Positions 1-9,170 of a stretch of 64,000 nucleotides of DNA are shown here, one piece after another (the first letter of the stretch is position 1; each line of letters begins with the position of its first letter). The position numbers and the translations under genes are program-made. The DNA is taken from the NCBI GenBank assembly GCA_015057665.1, contig SVDY01000004.1, positions 1 through 64,000 of the forward strand, in the 5' to 3' direction. Source of the stretch: Lachnospiraceae bacterium (lineage in GTDB: Bacteria > Bacillota > Clostridia > Lachnospirales > Lachnospiraceae). The notes beneath the pieces were generated by a model. That model worked only from the letters and a program-made list of their open reading frames with translations. It ran no database searches and was not told where the DNA came from.

Positions 1-149
1 CAAGCATCTGTGATGATTGTGAAGCCCTGTGGTACTACGTCTGCACCGATGATTTTTGTCATTTCAGCAAGGTTCGCGCCTTTACCACCGAGAGTGTTTC
101 TCATTGTAGCATCGCCTTCGCTGAACATATAAACCCATTTTTTTGCCAT
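1..149 (-). CDS. ppdK: Pyruvate, phosphate dikinase, N-terminal fragment (runs off left edge)
   Basis: Only the first 49 codons are inside the window. They translate to a start [12 protein letters not shown] followed by [10 protein letters not shown] and VPQGFTI, which is the hallmark N-terminus of PPDK (the nucleotide-binding ATP-grasp part). The family interconverts pyruvate + ATP + Pi and PEP + AMP + PPi in the cytoplasm. A strong Shine-Dalgarno (AGGAGGTC) lies 8 bases before the ATG. The gene reads leftward and has its own leader of roughly 180 bases. Identification rests on family knowledge of this very conserved N-terminus; the catalytic His domain is outside the window. Confidence 0.93.
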   Translation of the reverse strand, partial: MAKKWVYMFSEGDATMRNTLGGKGANLAEMTKIIGADVVPQGFTIITDA

Positions 150-465
150 GTCGAATGACCTCCTAATAAGATTAAATGTTAACTGTTTCTCAGATAACGG
201 GGGAATCGTTATCTTCGTCTGCTTAGTGATTTGTTTTGTGTCACAACTGATCTAGCTGCAATCCAAAGCATAGCCCTGGAGACATCTTTTATCTCTACGG
301 CTAAACTTTGGTAACCACTATACAGCCTTAATAATTATATCATATATTTGGAAAAAATCTACCTGTTTTTAGCATTTTTTTGAGATTTTTTGTACTTTCT
401 AATAAGCATTTTTTTCTAGAGATTATAAGGGCGGGTTTACTAAAACCCGCCCTTCAATACAATAA
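150..465 (-). other. ppdK leader/promoter region and island boundary
   Basis: No gene is seen here. A TATAAT box on the minus strand at 334-339 is a likely -10 element for ppdK, but a good -35 is not visible (GTAGAT at the 17-bp position). The resulting leader of about 180 bases includes a short hairpin (GATAACG paired with CGTTATC, about 195-215). I do not recognise a known riboswitch. The left part also carries the terminator of the next gene (427-454). Confidence 0.4.
427..454 (-). terminator. Intrinsic terminator of the Cys-rich dockerin gene
   Basis: An inverted repeat GGGCGGGTTT / AAACCCGCCC sits directly after the stop codon at 466, with a T-containing tract on the minus strand. The same CCCGCC-type hairpin style is used after two other genes of the island (9127-9159 and 32704-32739). 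Confidence 0.8.
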
Positions 466-3400
466 TTATGCTAAACCGATAAGTTTTCTTAAAATCTGAA
501 CTGCATCTCTGCTGTCTACTCTGCCGTTACCGTTCATATCTGCAGCAACTGCATCGAAATTGCTATTTGGAAGCATAATGATATGACGAAGAATTGCCAC
601 AGCATCTCTTGAGTTTACTCTTCCATTTCCATCTGCATCACCTAATAATACAGTAGGTTCTTCTTCTGTTGTTGGTTCCTCTGTTGTTGGTTCCTCTGTC
701 GTTGGTTCCTCTGTCGTTGGTTCTTCCGTTGTTGGTTCCTCTGTCGTTGGTTCCTCTGTCGTTGGTTCCTCTGTCGTTGGTTCATCCGGATCGTCTTCAA
801 GTTTAGGAATCATAACTTCTGAATAGCTAAGCTCTATTTCTCCGGCTTCATCTTCGAAATACCATCCACATGCAGTACATACATAGTGGGCAATGTTACC
901 ATGTTCTGTTGCTGTTGGTTCTTTCGCTGCTACAAATGTAAGTGTATGCTGGTAGGTTCCTTCGTACCATCTAATTTCTGTTCCATCTTCTCTACATGCA
1001 CAGTAGCAGTCTGTACATACATAATATGGTTCTTTGTTGCCGCCGCCACATTCTGTGTAGTCTGCATCATAGAGGTTCGGACCTGGTGTATGATGACCAT
1101 GGCCTTCGTAATAATACTGTCGTCCGCCGTCTGCAGTACAATAGTCATAGCAGACAGTACAAAGATAAACATCTGTCTTATAACCGCCGCCACATTCTGT
1201 ATAATTCGCTGTAAAATAGAATTCTACACTTGGATGATTGTCATTCCCTGCTGAATAGCGGATATACTTTCCATCTGCATCACATGGCGTATTACATACC
1301 GTACAACGGTAATAGTCAGAAACACGACCACCGCCACATTCTGTATAATCTGCTGTGTAAAGCTTTGTACCTGGCGTATGTACATTGGTTCCATCATACC
1401 ACTGAATTTCTCCGCCGTCTTTTGTACATTCCATTCTACATACAGTACATAAGTATACATCTTCCTTACATCCGCCGCCACATTCTGTATAGTCAGCTTC
1501 ATATAACATCTCACCAACCGTATGTTTTGTATTACCTGCTACATAACTAACATATCTGCCGTCTGCATCACATGGCATCTCACAATCAACGCAACGATAG
1601 TAATCTGTTGTGCGTCCGCCGCCACAGACTGTGTAATCGGCTTTGAAAAGATCTGTACCTGGTGTATGGATATCTGTACCTCTATACCATTCCGGATCAC
1701 CGCCATTTACAGTACTGTAATTGCCGCAAACTTCACATTCGTAAATATCATCTTTATATCCGCCGTCACATTCAATGTAATCAGCTTCAAAAAGCAATAC
1801 TCCGACTGTATGTTTATCCGGTCCTTCGTCAAAACCTACATAGTTACCATCTGCATCACAACGGCTTCCACAATCGATACAAGTGTAACGATCTACTTTG
1901 TAGCCGCCGCCACATTCTGTATAGTTTGCAGGATGTGTCACCTCTGCACCTGGAGTATGAACATCATTACCAGAATGCCATCTTGCTTCTTCGCCGCTTG
2001 CTAAACATGGATAATTACATTCTGTACAAATATAATAGTCCTCTCTGTATCCGCCGTCACATGTTGTGTAATTTGCTTTTTGAACAACTGTTCCCGGTGT
2101 ATGGAGACCATATCCCTGGTGCCACTCAGGGTAATCACCGGATAATGTACATTCTACACCACACTCTGTACAACGGTAATAGTCTTCTTTATATCCGCCA
2201 TTACATTCTATATAATCTGCCTTATATACTGTAGTTCCCGGAGTATGCTTGTCATCTCCTTCAAACCATTTTGCAACAGTACCATTTTCAAAACATGGTG
2301 CGGAACATAATTTACACATATAATATGTTTCTTTGTATCCACCCTGACAGGATGTGAAAGTTGCATTAAATGGCTTTGTACCCGGCACGTGAATCTCTGA
2401 AGTACCATCTTCATATTCTAACTCAGCGCCGCTTGCTGTACAGCGCATATTGCACTCTGTACAACGATAATGATCTTCTTTGTAACCGCCGCCACAAGCT
2501 GTCCATGTTGCTTTATAAACTTCTGTACCCGGTGTATGGATTCCGTTTCCTTCATAATAGTCCGGATATTCGCCGTCTGCTCCGCAATGATCTCCGCATA
2601 CTACACATTCATAGATTGGTTCTTTAATACCGCCGGAACATTCTGTATAAGTAGCCTCCTGAACAATGATTGTTCCAGCTGTATGAGACTTCACAGGTTC
2701 AGAATATTCTGCATATGTTCCATCGGCAAAACAACGAGTGTTACATTCTGTACAGCGGTAGTAGTCCTGTTTACGGCCGCCGCCACATTCGGTGTAATCG
2801 GCTTTATATACAGTAGTTCCCGGTGTATGGATTCCGCTTCCGTTTACCCACTGTGGATCTTCACCGCTGTCTGTACATTCCCATCCGCATGCAGAACATT
2901 CATAAATGTTCTCTGTGTATCCGCCTTGACATTCTGTGTAATCGGCATACATTAACAGTCTTCCAGGAGTGTGGGCTGAACCGTCGCCGCTTTCCCAGTT
3001 TGGATATGCACCTGATTCAGTACACTCCTCACCGCATAAAGAACATTTGTACAATGCTTCCTTGTAACCGCCGCAACAGCCTGACCAGTCTGCATCCTGA
3101 AGTTTCTCACCTGGAGTATGGGCTGAACCGTCTCCCCCTTTATAATACTGGGTTTCACCTGTTTCTGTACAATCCTCGCCGCATACGGTACATGTATATC
3201 CATCATATACGTATCCACCGCCGCATGGAGTCCAGTCTGCATCAGCAAACTTCTCACCAGGTGTATGAAGCTCTGTACCTTCTTCCCAATATGCATAGGA
3301 ACCATCGGCATAAATACGTTCGTTACATACAGAACACTCATAAACATCCTCATGGTATCCGCCGCCACATTCTGTATAATTAACCGTTTGCACCAATGCT

Positions 3401-3801
3401 CCTACTGTATGTACGCCAGTCCCTTCATAATACTCATTAGGACGACCGCTCGGAGTACAAACTGCACCACATACTGTACACCATGTTATAGACTCTTTAT
3501 AACCGCCGCCACATTCTGTATAATTCGGATCCTCATTATAGGATTCCGGAGTGTGTCCCTTGTACTCGTAATATACAAGTTCTTCGCCCCAATAATTACA
3601 GATTGCATCACATTCTGTACACTGATAAGCATCGTATTCATAACCGCCCAGGCATTCTGCATTATAATTGCCATATTCAAGGAATTCTCCCGGCGTATGA
3701 ACTTCACAAGCCGCATGTACATGCTGCACATGAGTTGGAAGTAATCCTGCAACCATAAAAAATGCCATTAATATAGCTGCAATTCGTTTTTTCGTTTTCA
3801 T
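466..3801 (-). CDS. Secreted Cys-rich 48-residue-repeat protein with C-terminal dockerin
   Basis: 1111 aa. I start it at the ATG at 3801 (MKTKKRIAAI) because GAAGG lies 8 bases upstream; the GTG six codons earlier has no ribosome site. A signal peptide (residues 1-30) precedes 19 tandem repeats of about 48 residues (35-951). Each begins HTPG and carries usually four Cys: one in TECGGG, a CxxC pair in YxCTxC, and one before a DG/SG turn. A twentieth, divergent unit resembles the common H..T...C..C surface repeats of Clostridia. Then come a (PTTEE)n linker and a type I-like dockerin with two Ca loops (DADGNGRVNSRDAV, DMNGNGRVDSRDAV). No catalytic domain is seen. The one His and four Cys per unit could bind metal or form disulfides; that is inference. 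The dockerin implies docking to a cohesin such as the one at 32774-33535. Confidence 0.85.
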   Translation of the reverse strand: MKTKKRIAAILMAFFMVAGLLPTHVQHVHAACEVHTPGEFLEYGNYNAECLGGYEYDAYQCTECDAICNYWGEELVYYEYKGHTPESYNEDPNYTECGGGYKESITWCTVCGAVCTPSGRPNEYYEGTGVHTVGALVQTVNYTECGGGYHEDVYECSVCNERIYADGSYAYWEEGTELHTPGEKFADADWTPCGGGYVYDGYTCTVCGEDCTETGETQYYKGGDGSAHTPGEKLQDADWSGCCGGYKEALYKCSLCGEECTESGAYPNWESGDGSAHTPGRLLMYADYTECQGGYTENIYECSACGWECTDSGEDPQWVNGSGIHTPGTTVYKADYTECGGGRKQDYYRCTECNTRCFADGTYAEYSEPVKSHTAGTIIVQEATYTECSGGIKEPIYECVVCGDHCGADGEYPDYYEGNGIHTPGTEVYKATWTACGGGYKEDHYRCTECNMRCTASGAELEYEDGTSEIHVPGTKPFNATFTSCQGGYKETYYMCKLCSAPCFENGTVAKWFEGDDKHTPGTTVYKADYIECNGGYKEDYYRCTECGVECTLSGDYPEWHQGYGLHTPGTVVQKANYTTCDGGYREDYYICTECNYPCLASGEEARWHSGNDVHTPGAEVTHPANYTECGGGYKVDRYTCIDCGSRCDADGNYVGFDEGPDKHTVGVLLFEADYIECDGGYKDDIYECEVCGNYSTVNGGDPEWYRGTDIHTPGTDLFKADYTVCGGGRTTDYYRCVDCEMPCDADGRYVSYVAGNTKHTVGEMLYEADYTECGGGCKEDVYLCTVCRMECTKDGGEIQWYDGTNVHTPGTKLYTADYTECGGGRVSDYYRCTVCNTPCDADGKYIRYSAGNDNHPSVEFYFTANYTECGGGYKTDVYLCTVCYDYCTADGGRQYYYEGHGHHTPGPNLYDADYTECGGGNKEPYYVCTDCYCACREDGTEIRWYEGTYQHTLTFVAAKEPTATEHGNIAHYVCTACGWYFEDEAGEIELSYSEVMIPKLEDDPDEPTTEEPTTEEPTTEEPTTEEPTTEEPTTEEPTTEEPTTEEEPTVLLGDADGNGRVNSRDAVAILRHIIMLPNSNFDAVAADMNGNGRVDSRDAVQILRKLIGLA
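661..783 (-). repeat. 15-bp tandem repeat encoding the Pro-Thr-Thr-Glu-Glu linker
   Basis: Eight imperfect copies of a 15-bp unit (reading gttggttcctctgtc on the plus strand) encode the (PTTEE)n linker between the repeat domain and the dockerin. Such arrays are prone to length change. Confidence 0.9.
949..3699 (-). repeat. Nineteen tandem 144-bp coding repeats
   Basis: The stretch codes 19 copies of an H...C...CxxC...C unit of about 48 residues. Period is 144-147 bp. Copies are diverged in DNA but keep H, CGGG, CxxC and the DG/SG turn. Units 3 and 14 have lost the last Cys. Confidence 0.9.
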
Positions 3802-3932
3802 CTTAATACCTTCTTTCACAAATCCTTATATAAATAACTTGAACAGCTACAGTGAAAGTGCTCCTCCTTCCTCATCATTGCATCAACAAATTATTCATAA
3901 CTGTTCGATTTTAGGATTAAAATATATCTTAA

Positions 3933-3961
3933 ATTATAATTCATTTTCTCAAATACTTCAA
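3933..3961 (-). promoter_or_regulatory. Sigma-A promoter for the Cys-rich dockerin gene
   Basis: TTGAAG, 17-bp spacer, TATAAT on the minus strand, about 130 bases before the chosen start codon at 3801. Confidence 0.65.
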
Positions 3962-3985
3962 TCATTTGCGTTAAATTATGTGCAA

Positions 3986-4023
3986 AAGAAAAAGGAGATG
4001 GCGGATTCTGATCCTGCATCTCC
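3986..4023 (-). terminator. Terminator of the MMPL / xxxLxxG operon
   Basis: Stem GGAGATG / CATCTCC (with inner pairing CGGAT/ATCCT) followed on the minus strand by TTTTTCTTTT. It lies about 60 bases downstream of the stop at 4085. Confidence 0.75.
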
Positions 4024-4084
4024 ATTCTTTTTTCAAGTATCGTTCGTGAAACTTGACGCGGGAGTCATCCCACATCCGATATAT

Positions 4085-6139
4085 TTAATATAAGCCGAAT
4101 AATCTTAACAACTTCTGCCAGAAAGTAAGTTTTTCTGTTTCCTGTGGCGCTTCTTCCACCGTTTCCGGTGTTTCCACACCTTCCGCCTGGATAACGAACT
4201 GTACACTCTTGATATTTTCATTCTTTTCAGAAGTAAATGAGGTCACTTTCACGTCTTTGCCTGTTAAGGAAGAAGTCATGGAATCAATCTCCTGATCCAC
4301 CTTTGTACCGATTCCTGATGTATTGGCCACAAATTCACCTGTTCCGTTTTTTAACTGTCCGGTTCCGTCATTGAGTTTGCCTACACCTAAATGAAGTTCA
4401 CCTACCGCACTTTTAAGAAGATCTGTATTGTCGAAAAGAGTTGCAATCCCATCTGATATTTCGTGTGCACCGGATGCCGCCTGGCTGACACCCTTTGTAT
4501 ATTCCACTAAGCCATTGTAAAATGTCTCATAATTCTTCAGATTGCCAAGAAGTTCTGTAATCTGTGCTGCGGCACTGTTTACCTGCTTTACAGCATCATT
4601 GATCTGGGAAGTAACTTCTTCGCTTTCCATCATCTGTTCAATGTAACCTTCGCGTATCTGACGTTTCTGGTCTGCTGTAAGGGATGCATAGGCACCGTCA
4701 AGAATCTGCTGTTTCTGGTCGTCTGTAAGAGATGCATAGGCACCGTCAAGAATCTGCTGTTTCTGGTCGTCTGTAAGAGTACGAACCCCATATGCCACCT
4801 TAATCTTACCCCAGCTGTCTTCTTCCAGATAAGTTTTTGCTTCTGCTTCTGTATAACCCTCTGCCATAAGCTGTTCTGTGAGAACCTGTTTTACTACCAT
4901 TGTATATAAAGCATCTGCCTGAGACTGAAGATATGTTTTGTAAATGGATTCCGCTTCTGATTCCAGATATCCGCGGTATACTTCTTCTGCCCTTGCTTCC
5001 ACCTCTGCTGTCACCTTTTCACGGGCAATCTGAAAAGCCTGTTCGTAGATGGCATCTGCATCCATCTCTTCTAACACAGATAACAGAGCATCTTCATAGG
5101 TAGATGGTGTAAGAGTTACCGTCTCAAATCCATTGGCTGCAAGCTTCTCATTGAGACCGGATTCTGCAGCAGTGCATAATGCTTTGAATGCTGTCATGGC
5201 ACCGCCAGTCAGTTCATCGTTATTGCTTGTGAGAGTATTCAACCCGGAAGTTAAGCTGTTCATACCGCTTACAAGGGAACCTACGCCGTCGTGGAGCTTG
5301 GATGTTGCACCTGTTAATTGTCCTGTTGCACCATAGATGGCAGCGGCACCTTCTTCTAAGCTTCCGGCTCCACCATCTAATGCAGTTACAGCATCAGATA
5401 CCTGATCGATAATTCCCTGAAACTTACTTGTATCAATGGTAATACTTAAGTTCATGCGGATACCATTGATGGCAATGGCTCCCATCTCAAAATCTTTTAC
5501 ATCCGCAGTAATCACAATATTTTCCTCATTTCCAGGAAGGATTGTGTATGTAAGCTGTTTCAGATCTCCAACATTTGCAAGAGTTGCACCTTCTGCAATG
5601 ATGTTCGTACATAAATTGGTATTAAGCTTTAAAGTTGCCTGAAGGGCATATGCTTCAAAGAAATTCCCTTCACAGGCTTCATTCTTCTTAATATCAATCT
5701 CAATCTTAAGTTCTCCGGATTTGCCGCCGATTTCTTTCGCAGACATCTCCATCCCGTCCAGATAATATCTCACCTGAATGTTCCATGGCATTACCAGGTC
5801 AGATGCCTTTCCTTCGTAGTAAAGTTTGCCTGCCTGAGCATCAATCTCAACCTTGTCTTCTGTATACTGAATTTCTTCTGTACCAGTCATGTTTCGGAGG
5901 CTTTCATAATTTCCATAATCCACAATCTTTCCATTCTGGTCCATGTCAAAAATATTTACAATATACATATCCTTTACTGATCCGTCTCCGGTAAGGTTTA
6001 CATATACAACCTCTTCTTTTGGAGTACTGTTTTCATCTGCAAAGGCATTCATAGGCACTGCAGACACGGCAAAAAGACCGGCCATCATGGTGCAGAGAAT
6101 TCTTTTTGTCATTTTCTTCATTGTCAATGGCATTTTCAT
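4085..6139 (-). CDS. Secreted protein with xxxLxxG heptad repeats, partner of MMPL transporter
   Basis: 684 aa. A signal peptide (to about residue 35, ending NAFA-D) precedes a conserved beta-rich region. Two blocks follow with the X3-Leu-X2-Gly heptad pattern seen in YhgE/Pip-like proteins (about residues 270-310 and 575-640). Between them is a long charged helical region. No C-terminal membrane segment is seen, unlike full YhgE/Pip proteins. The start ATG overlaps the stop of the MMPL gene (ATGA), so the two are translationally coupled. A GGAGG lies 10 bases before the ATG. Residues around 455-500 contain a 16-residue unit (LTDDQKQQILDGAYAS) repeated two to three times. Function is inferred only from the partnership: an extracellular accessory of the RND-type exporter. 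Confidence 0.75.
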   Translation of the reverse strand: MKMPLTMKKMTKRILCTMMAGLFAVSAVPMNAFADENSTPKEEVVYVNLTGDGSVKDMYIVNIFDMDQNGKIVDYGNYESLRNMTGTEEIQYTEDKVEIDAQAGKLYYEGKASDLVMPWNIQVRYYLDGMEMSAKEIGGKSGELKIEIDIKKNEACEGNFFEAYALQATLKLNTNLCTNIIAEGATLANVGDLKQLTYTILPGNEENIVITADVKDFEMGAIAINGIRMNLSITIDTSKFQGIIDQVSDAVTALDGGAGSLEEGAAAIYGATGQLTGATSKLHDGVGSLVSGMNSLTSGLNTLTSNNDELTGGAMTAFKALCTAAESGLNEKLAANGFETVTLTPSTYEDALLSVLEEMDADAIYEQAFQIAREKVTAEVEARAEEVYRGYLESEAESIYKTYLQSQADALYTMVVKQVLTEQLMAEGYTEAEAKTYLEEDSWGKIKVAYGVRTLTDDQKQQILDGAYASLTDDQKQQILDGAYASLTADQKRQIREGYIEQMMESEEVTSQINDAVKQVNSAAAQITELLGNLKNYETFYNGLVEYTKGVSQAASGAHEISDGIATLFDNTDLLKSAVGELHLGVGKLNDGTGQLKNGTGEFVANTSGIGTKVDQEIDSMTSSLTGKDVKVTSFTSEKNENIKSVQFVIQAEGVETPETVEEAPQETEKLTFWQKLLRLFGLY
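4683..4778 (-). repeat. Two identical 48-bp tandem units inside the xxxLxxG protein gene
   Basis: Copies at 4683-4730 and 4731-4778 read the same; a diverged third copy lies just to the left (4635-4682). They encode LTDDQKQQILDGAYAS. The near identity points to recent slippage or unequal exchange. Confidence 0.85.
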
Positions 6140-8202
6140 TGTGCGAATACCTCCTTCTTCTCATTTTCTTTTTTCTTCTTTATAAATAAACCGTCAAATA
6201 AATACAATAAGCATGGCAGTACAAAGAATACGATTGCCATGGAGAATAAAGCCCCTCTTCCGATATAGGTACCAAGCTGGGCAAGGATGCCATTGGTAGA
6301 GAAAGCTGACATGAGGAAACCGACTACGGTCAGAGCACTGCCGGATGTGAGAATGGAAACGGCAGTGTTACGGATGGTCTCAACCACACAGTCACCTTTA
6401 TCAAACTGTTCTCTGTTTTCCATATATCTTGTGGCCATCAAAATCGCATAGTCTACGGTTGCTCCAAGCTGAACGGAACTGATGATCAGATAAGCAATAT
6501 AGAATACACTGGCATCCGCAAAATAAGAACATGCGAGATTCAGCCAGATGGCAACCTCGATTCCAAGTACTAAGATCACAGGAAGAACCAGATTCTTCAT
6601 GGTAAGAACAAGAACGATAAATACAGCTAAAATAGCGAGAAGATTAACTTTTACCAAATCAGAAGTAATGGTCGACATCAGATCATAGGTACTTACCCCT
6701 TCTCCTGCAAGATAAAAGGTATCCGGATAATACTCATCGGCTGTCTCACGGATCTTTTCGACAAGGGCAAATGTCTCTTCCCCTTCAAAGAATGCATCGA
6801 TGGTCAGAACCATACGGCTGTAATTGTCAGATTCCAGTAACGCAAGCGTCTCCTCATCAAGATAAGACTTTGGAATCTCCGCTCCCGCATTATCCACAAA
6901 AGAAATAATATTCTTCACTTCCGGAATCTCATGAAGAGCCTGGGAAAGGCTCACTTCTCTGGATGTGTCTCCCTTTGGAACAAGAAGCACATAAGTATCA
7001 TTCTGCCCGAAAACCTCTTCAATAGCCGCCGTATCCTTACCATAATCAGTCTTTTCTCCTAAAATATGAGAAGAACCATAATAGTAGGAGTTGGCACTAG
7101 ACGCAAGATAAGAAGGCACCAGCACAATTAAGAATACAATCACCATAGGAATGCGAAGCTTTCTAACCAATCGTCCAAATGGCCCAAAATCCGGCATGAA
7201 AGAACGGTGTTTTGTCTTATCAATCCATCTGTATGTAGTAAGAATCAGGGCAGGCATTAATAAAAATACAGTTACTAAGCTGATTACAACACCCTTTGCC
7301 AGGGCAAGTCCAAGGTCCGGTCCGATTCTAAACTGCATGAGTACAAGGGCAAGGAAGCCGATGACTGTTGTCAGACCGCTGGATAAGATAGAAGATGTTG
7401 ATTTCACAAGTGCCTGTACCATCGCTTCCTTTACATCCTCTGTCTCTCTTCTGCACTCATGGAACCGGTGAAGAAGGAATACGGAATAGTCCAGGGATAC
7501 GGCAAGCTGTAAAATACTTCCCGCCGCATTGGTTACAAAGGAAATCTCTCCAAAGATTAAGTTGGTTCCTCCGTTGATCAGAATCGCAGCTCCCAGGCCA
7601 ACAAGAACGATAACCGGCTCAATCCAGGAAGTTGTTGTAAACAGCAATACAATGGATGTAAAAATGACAGAGAAAATACTAACGTAAAGTACTTCCTTTA
7701 CTGTTGTGGATGTAGCATAAGCGGTTGAAATTGCACTGCCCGTGAGAGCATTCTCTTCTCCGATTATTGCACGAAGATCATTCATCACTTCCACACTGCG
7801 GCTTTCATCTACAACTGCACTGAACAGGGCAGTCTCGTCTACATAATAGGTGTTCAGAAGTCCCTTATCCATAAATTCCATAGGAGTTGACAAAGATACC
7901 GAATCATCCAGCCAGGTCACCTCACTGACACCCTCTACCTGTTTGATCTTCTCTTTATACGCTAATGCTTCCGGAATGGTTACATTCTTTACCATAATAC
8001 GTACATTGGGAATGCCGCCGGCAAACTCTTCTGTCATCACTTCAATAGAAACAGTAGAATGGGTATCAGCCGGAAGATAATCGTTCATGTCATAATTGAC
8101 AGACACCATATTTTTCATAAAAAAAGAAGCTGTAAAACAGATTAAAAACAAGATAAGAATCATTTTACGCATATTTACAATCTTCTCAAAAAATCGATTC
8201 AT
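6136..8202 (-). CDS. MMPL/RND-family membrane transporter
   Basis: 688 aa from the ATG at 8202, chosen because AAAGGGGA lies 8 bases upstream; upstream in-frame codons lack a ribosome site. The layout is that of MMPL proteins: an N-terminal membrane helix, an extracytoplasmic loop, five to six helices with the motif DYSVFLLHR, a second loop, and a second helix bundle with DYAILMATRY. These Asp-Tyr motifs sit where RND exporters carry proton-relay residues. The product should be an integral membrane exporter, substrate unknown (the family exports lipids or drugs). It overlaps by 4 bases with the downstream xxxLxxG-repeat gene, forming a two-gene operon. Confidence 0.88.
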   Translation of the reverse strand: MNRFFEKIVNMRKMILILFLICFTASFFMKNMVSVNYDMNDYLPADTHSTVSIEVMTEEFAGGIPNVRIMVKNVTIPEALAYKEKIKQVEGVSEVTWLDDSVSLSTPMEFMDKGLLNTYYVDETALFSAVVDESRSVEVMNDLRAIIGEENALTGSAISTAYATSTTVKEVLYVSIFSVIFTSIVLLFTTTSWIEPVIVLVGLGAAILINGGTNLIFGEISFVTNAAGSILQLAVSLDYSVFLLHRFHECRRETEDVKEAMVQALVKSTSSILSSGLTTVIGFLALVLMQFRIGPDLGLALAKGVVISLVTVFLLMPALILTTYRWIDKTKHRSFMPDFGPFGRLVRKLRIPMVIVFLIVLVPSYLASSANSYYYGSSHILGEKTDYGKDTAAIEEVFGQNDTYVLLVPKGDTSREVSLSQALHEIPEVKNIISFVDNAGAEIPKSYLDEETLALLESDNYSRMVLTIDAFFEGEETFALVEKIRETADEYYPDTFYLAGEGVSTYDLMSTITSDLVKVNLLAILAVFIVLVLTMKNLVLPVILVLGIEVAIWLNLACSYFADASVFYIAYLIISSVQLGATVDYAILMATRYMENREQFDKGDCVVETIRNTAVSILTSGSALTVVGFLMSAFSTNGILAQLGTYIGRGALFSMAIVFFVLPCLLYLFDGLFIKKKKENEKKEVFAQ

Positions 8203-8269
8203 GGTATAATCCCCTTTCATAATTTCAAGGCTCACTTCAAATGTCAAATACTTCTAGTACATCTTTTCT

Positions 8270-8299
8270 ATTATACATAACAAAAGAGGAAGAATGCAA
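8270..8299 (-). promoter_or_regulatory. Possible promoter of the MMPL operon overlapping the upstream terminator
   Basis: TTGCAT, 18-bp spacer, TATAAT on the minus strand. The -35 box lies within the loop side of the terminator hairpin of the truncated SGNH gene. Fit is fair, not perfect. Confidence 0.4.
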
Positions 8300-8311
8300 G
8301 CATTCTTCCTC
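8280..8311 (-). terminator. Terminator after the truncated SGNH gene
   Basis: Perfect 11-bp stem GAGGAAGAATG / CATTCTTCCTC with a 4-base loop, followed on the minus strand by TTTTGTT. Confidence 0.8.
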
Positions 8312-8354
8312 AGATTTTATATTTTTGCTGTATTATAGAAAGGGGATTCTTCCT

Positions 8355-9062
8355 TTATATTTCCTTAAGTTCCGGATCAATACCTTCTAATAATCCAGGA
8401 AGATCAGTAATGTCATACATGCTTCCGAACATACTTCCAAAACTAGGAGCCATAGCACCTACATAGTAACCAATACGGCGTGTTAAGAAAGTGGAGAAAT
8501 TGTTAGATCCTACACCAACACTGATCACATCTGCTTCTGCTACAGATGTCTGGAATGTTTCAGCCAAATCTTTAATCATGGCTTCTCTGCCACCATTATA
8601 AACAGCAGAATTATTCAATGCATAGTATTCCCTAAATCTACTTGGAACATTTCCTACTGTGTAATCATCCGGAACAATTTCATCTTCTGTTCCGTAAGTT
8701 AAAAGGTATAATGTATCATCTGCACGAGTTGCACTAGTAGCAAGCTGAGTTAAATCCACATTACCTTCACCATAAATAGTTTCTAAATAGCTCTTAAAAT
8801 TCACAGGATAAGAATTTTCAACTTCCTGCATGTAGCCGTTTACATTTTTGTGTTCGCCATTAACAACCGGTTCATAACCTTCCAGGCCATAACCGTTAGT
8901 CATAGAATCGCCGAGAGACACATAATTAATTGTCTGCTTATCTTCAGCCTTTGCTGCTTCTACGGCTGCAACACAAAGATTGCCGCTTACACCAAGTACC
9001 ATGGAAAATACCAACAGTAAAGCGACAAAGGAACGCCAAGTTTTGTTCAGCATTCTTTTCAT
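8355..9062 (-). pseudogene. Truncated SGNH-hydrolase head, near-copy of the N-terminus of the 20938-24873 gene
   Basis: 235 aa. It has the same start (MKRMLNKTWRSF), signal peptide and GDSMTNGYG motif as the 1311-aa protein at 20938-24873, and matches it over all its length with one visible amino-acid change (YDITD versus YDVTD). The DNA copies differ at about ten sites, mostly near the broken end. Homology stops at about 8361 inside codon LKEI, where a TAA follows at once. The catalytic His block, helical stalk, second SGNH domain and dockerin are all missing. It keeps a good ribosome site (GGAGGTAAT) and has a terminator, but I see no clear promoter. It is best read as a duplication remnant; a short secreted product or a donor cassette for gene conversion are alternatives. 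Confidence 0.8.
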
Positions 9063-9126
9063 AATTACCTCCCATTTTCTTGGGACATAACCCCATTAAC
9101 TGAAAAACAAATATTATTTTCCACTT

Positions 9127-9159
9127 GAAAAAGGCGGAATTTCAAAATCCCGCCTTTTT
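9127..9159 (-). terminator. Terminator of the transglutaminase-dockerin gene
   Basis: AAAAAGGCGG / CCGCCTTTTT stem right after the stop at 9171, with T-run on the minus strand. Confidence 0.85.
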
Positions 9160-9170
9160 CTATCATGTAC

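Noticed and set aside
886-3744. Several open frames of 60-190 aa on both strands inside the Cys-rich gene
   Set aside because: The 144-bp repeat keeps other frames open by its periodicity; they have no starts or family features.
3839-4093. 84-aa plus-strand gene
   Set aside because: It runs over a promoter and a terminator of minus-strand genes, with no ribosome site and no recognisable product.
8355-9062. Complete small SGNH hydrolase
   Set aside because: The fold needs the His block that lies beyond the break in the full-length copy; sequence identity shows it is a truncation.
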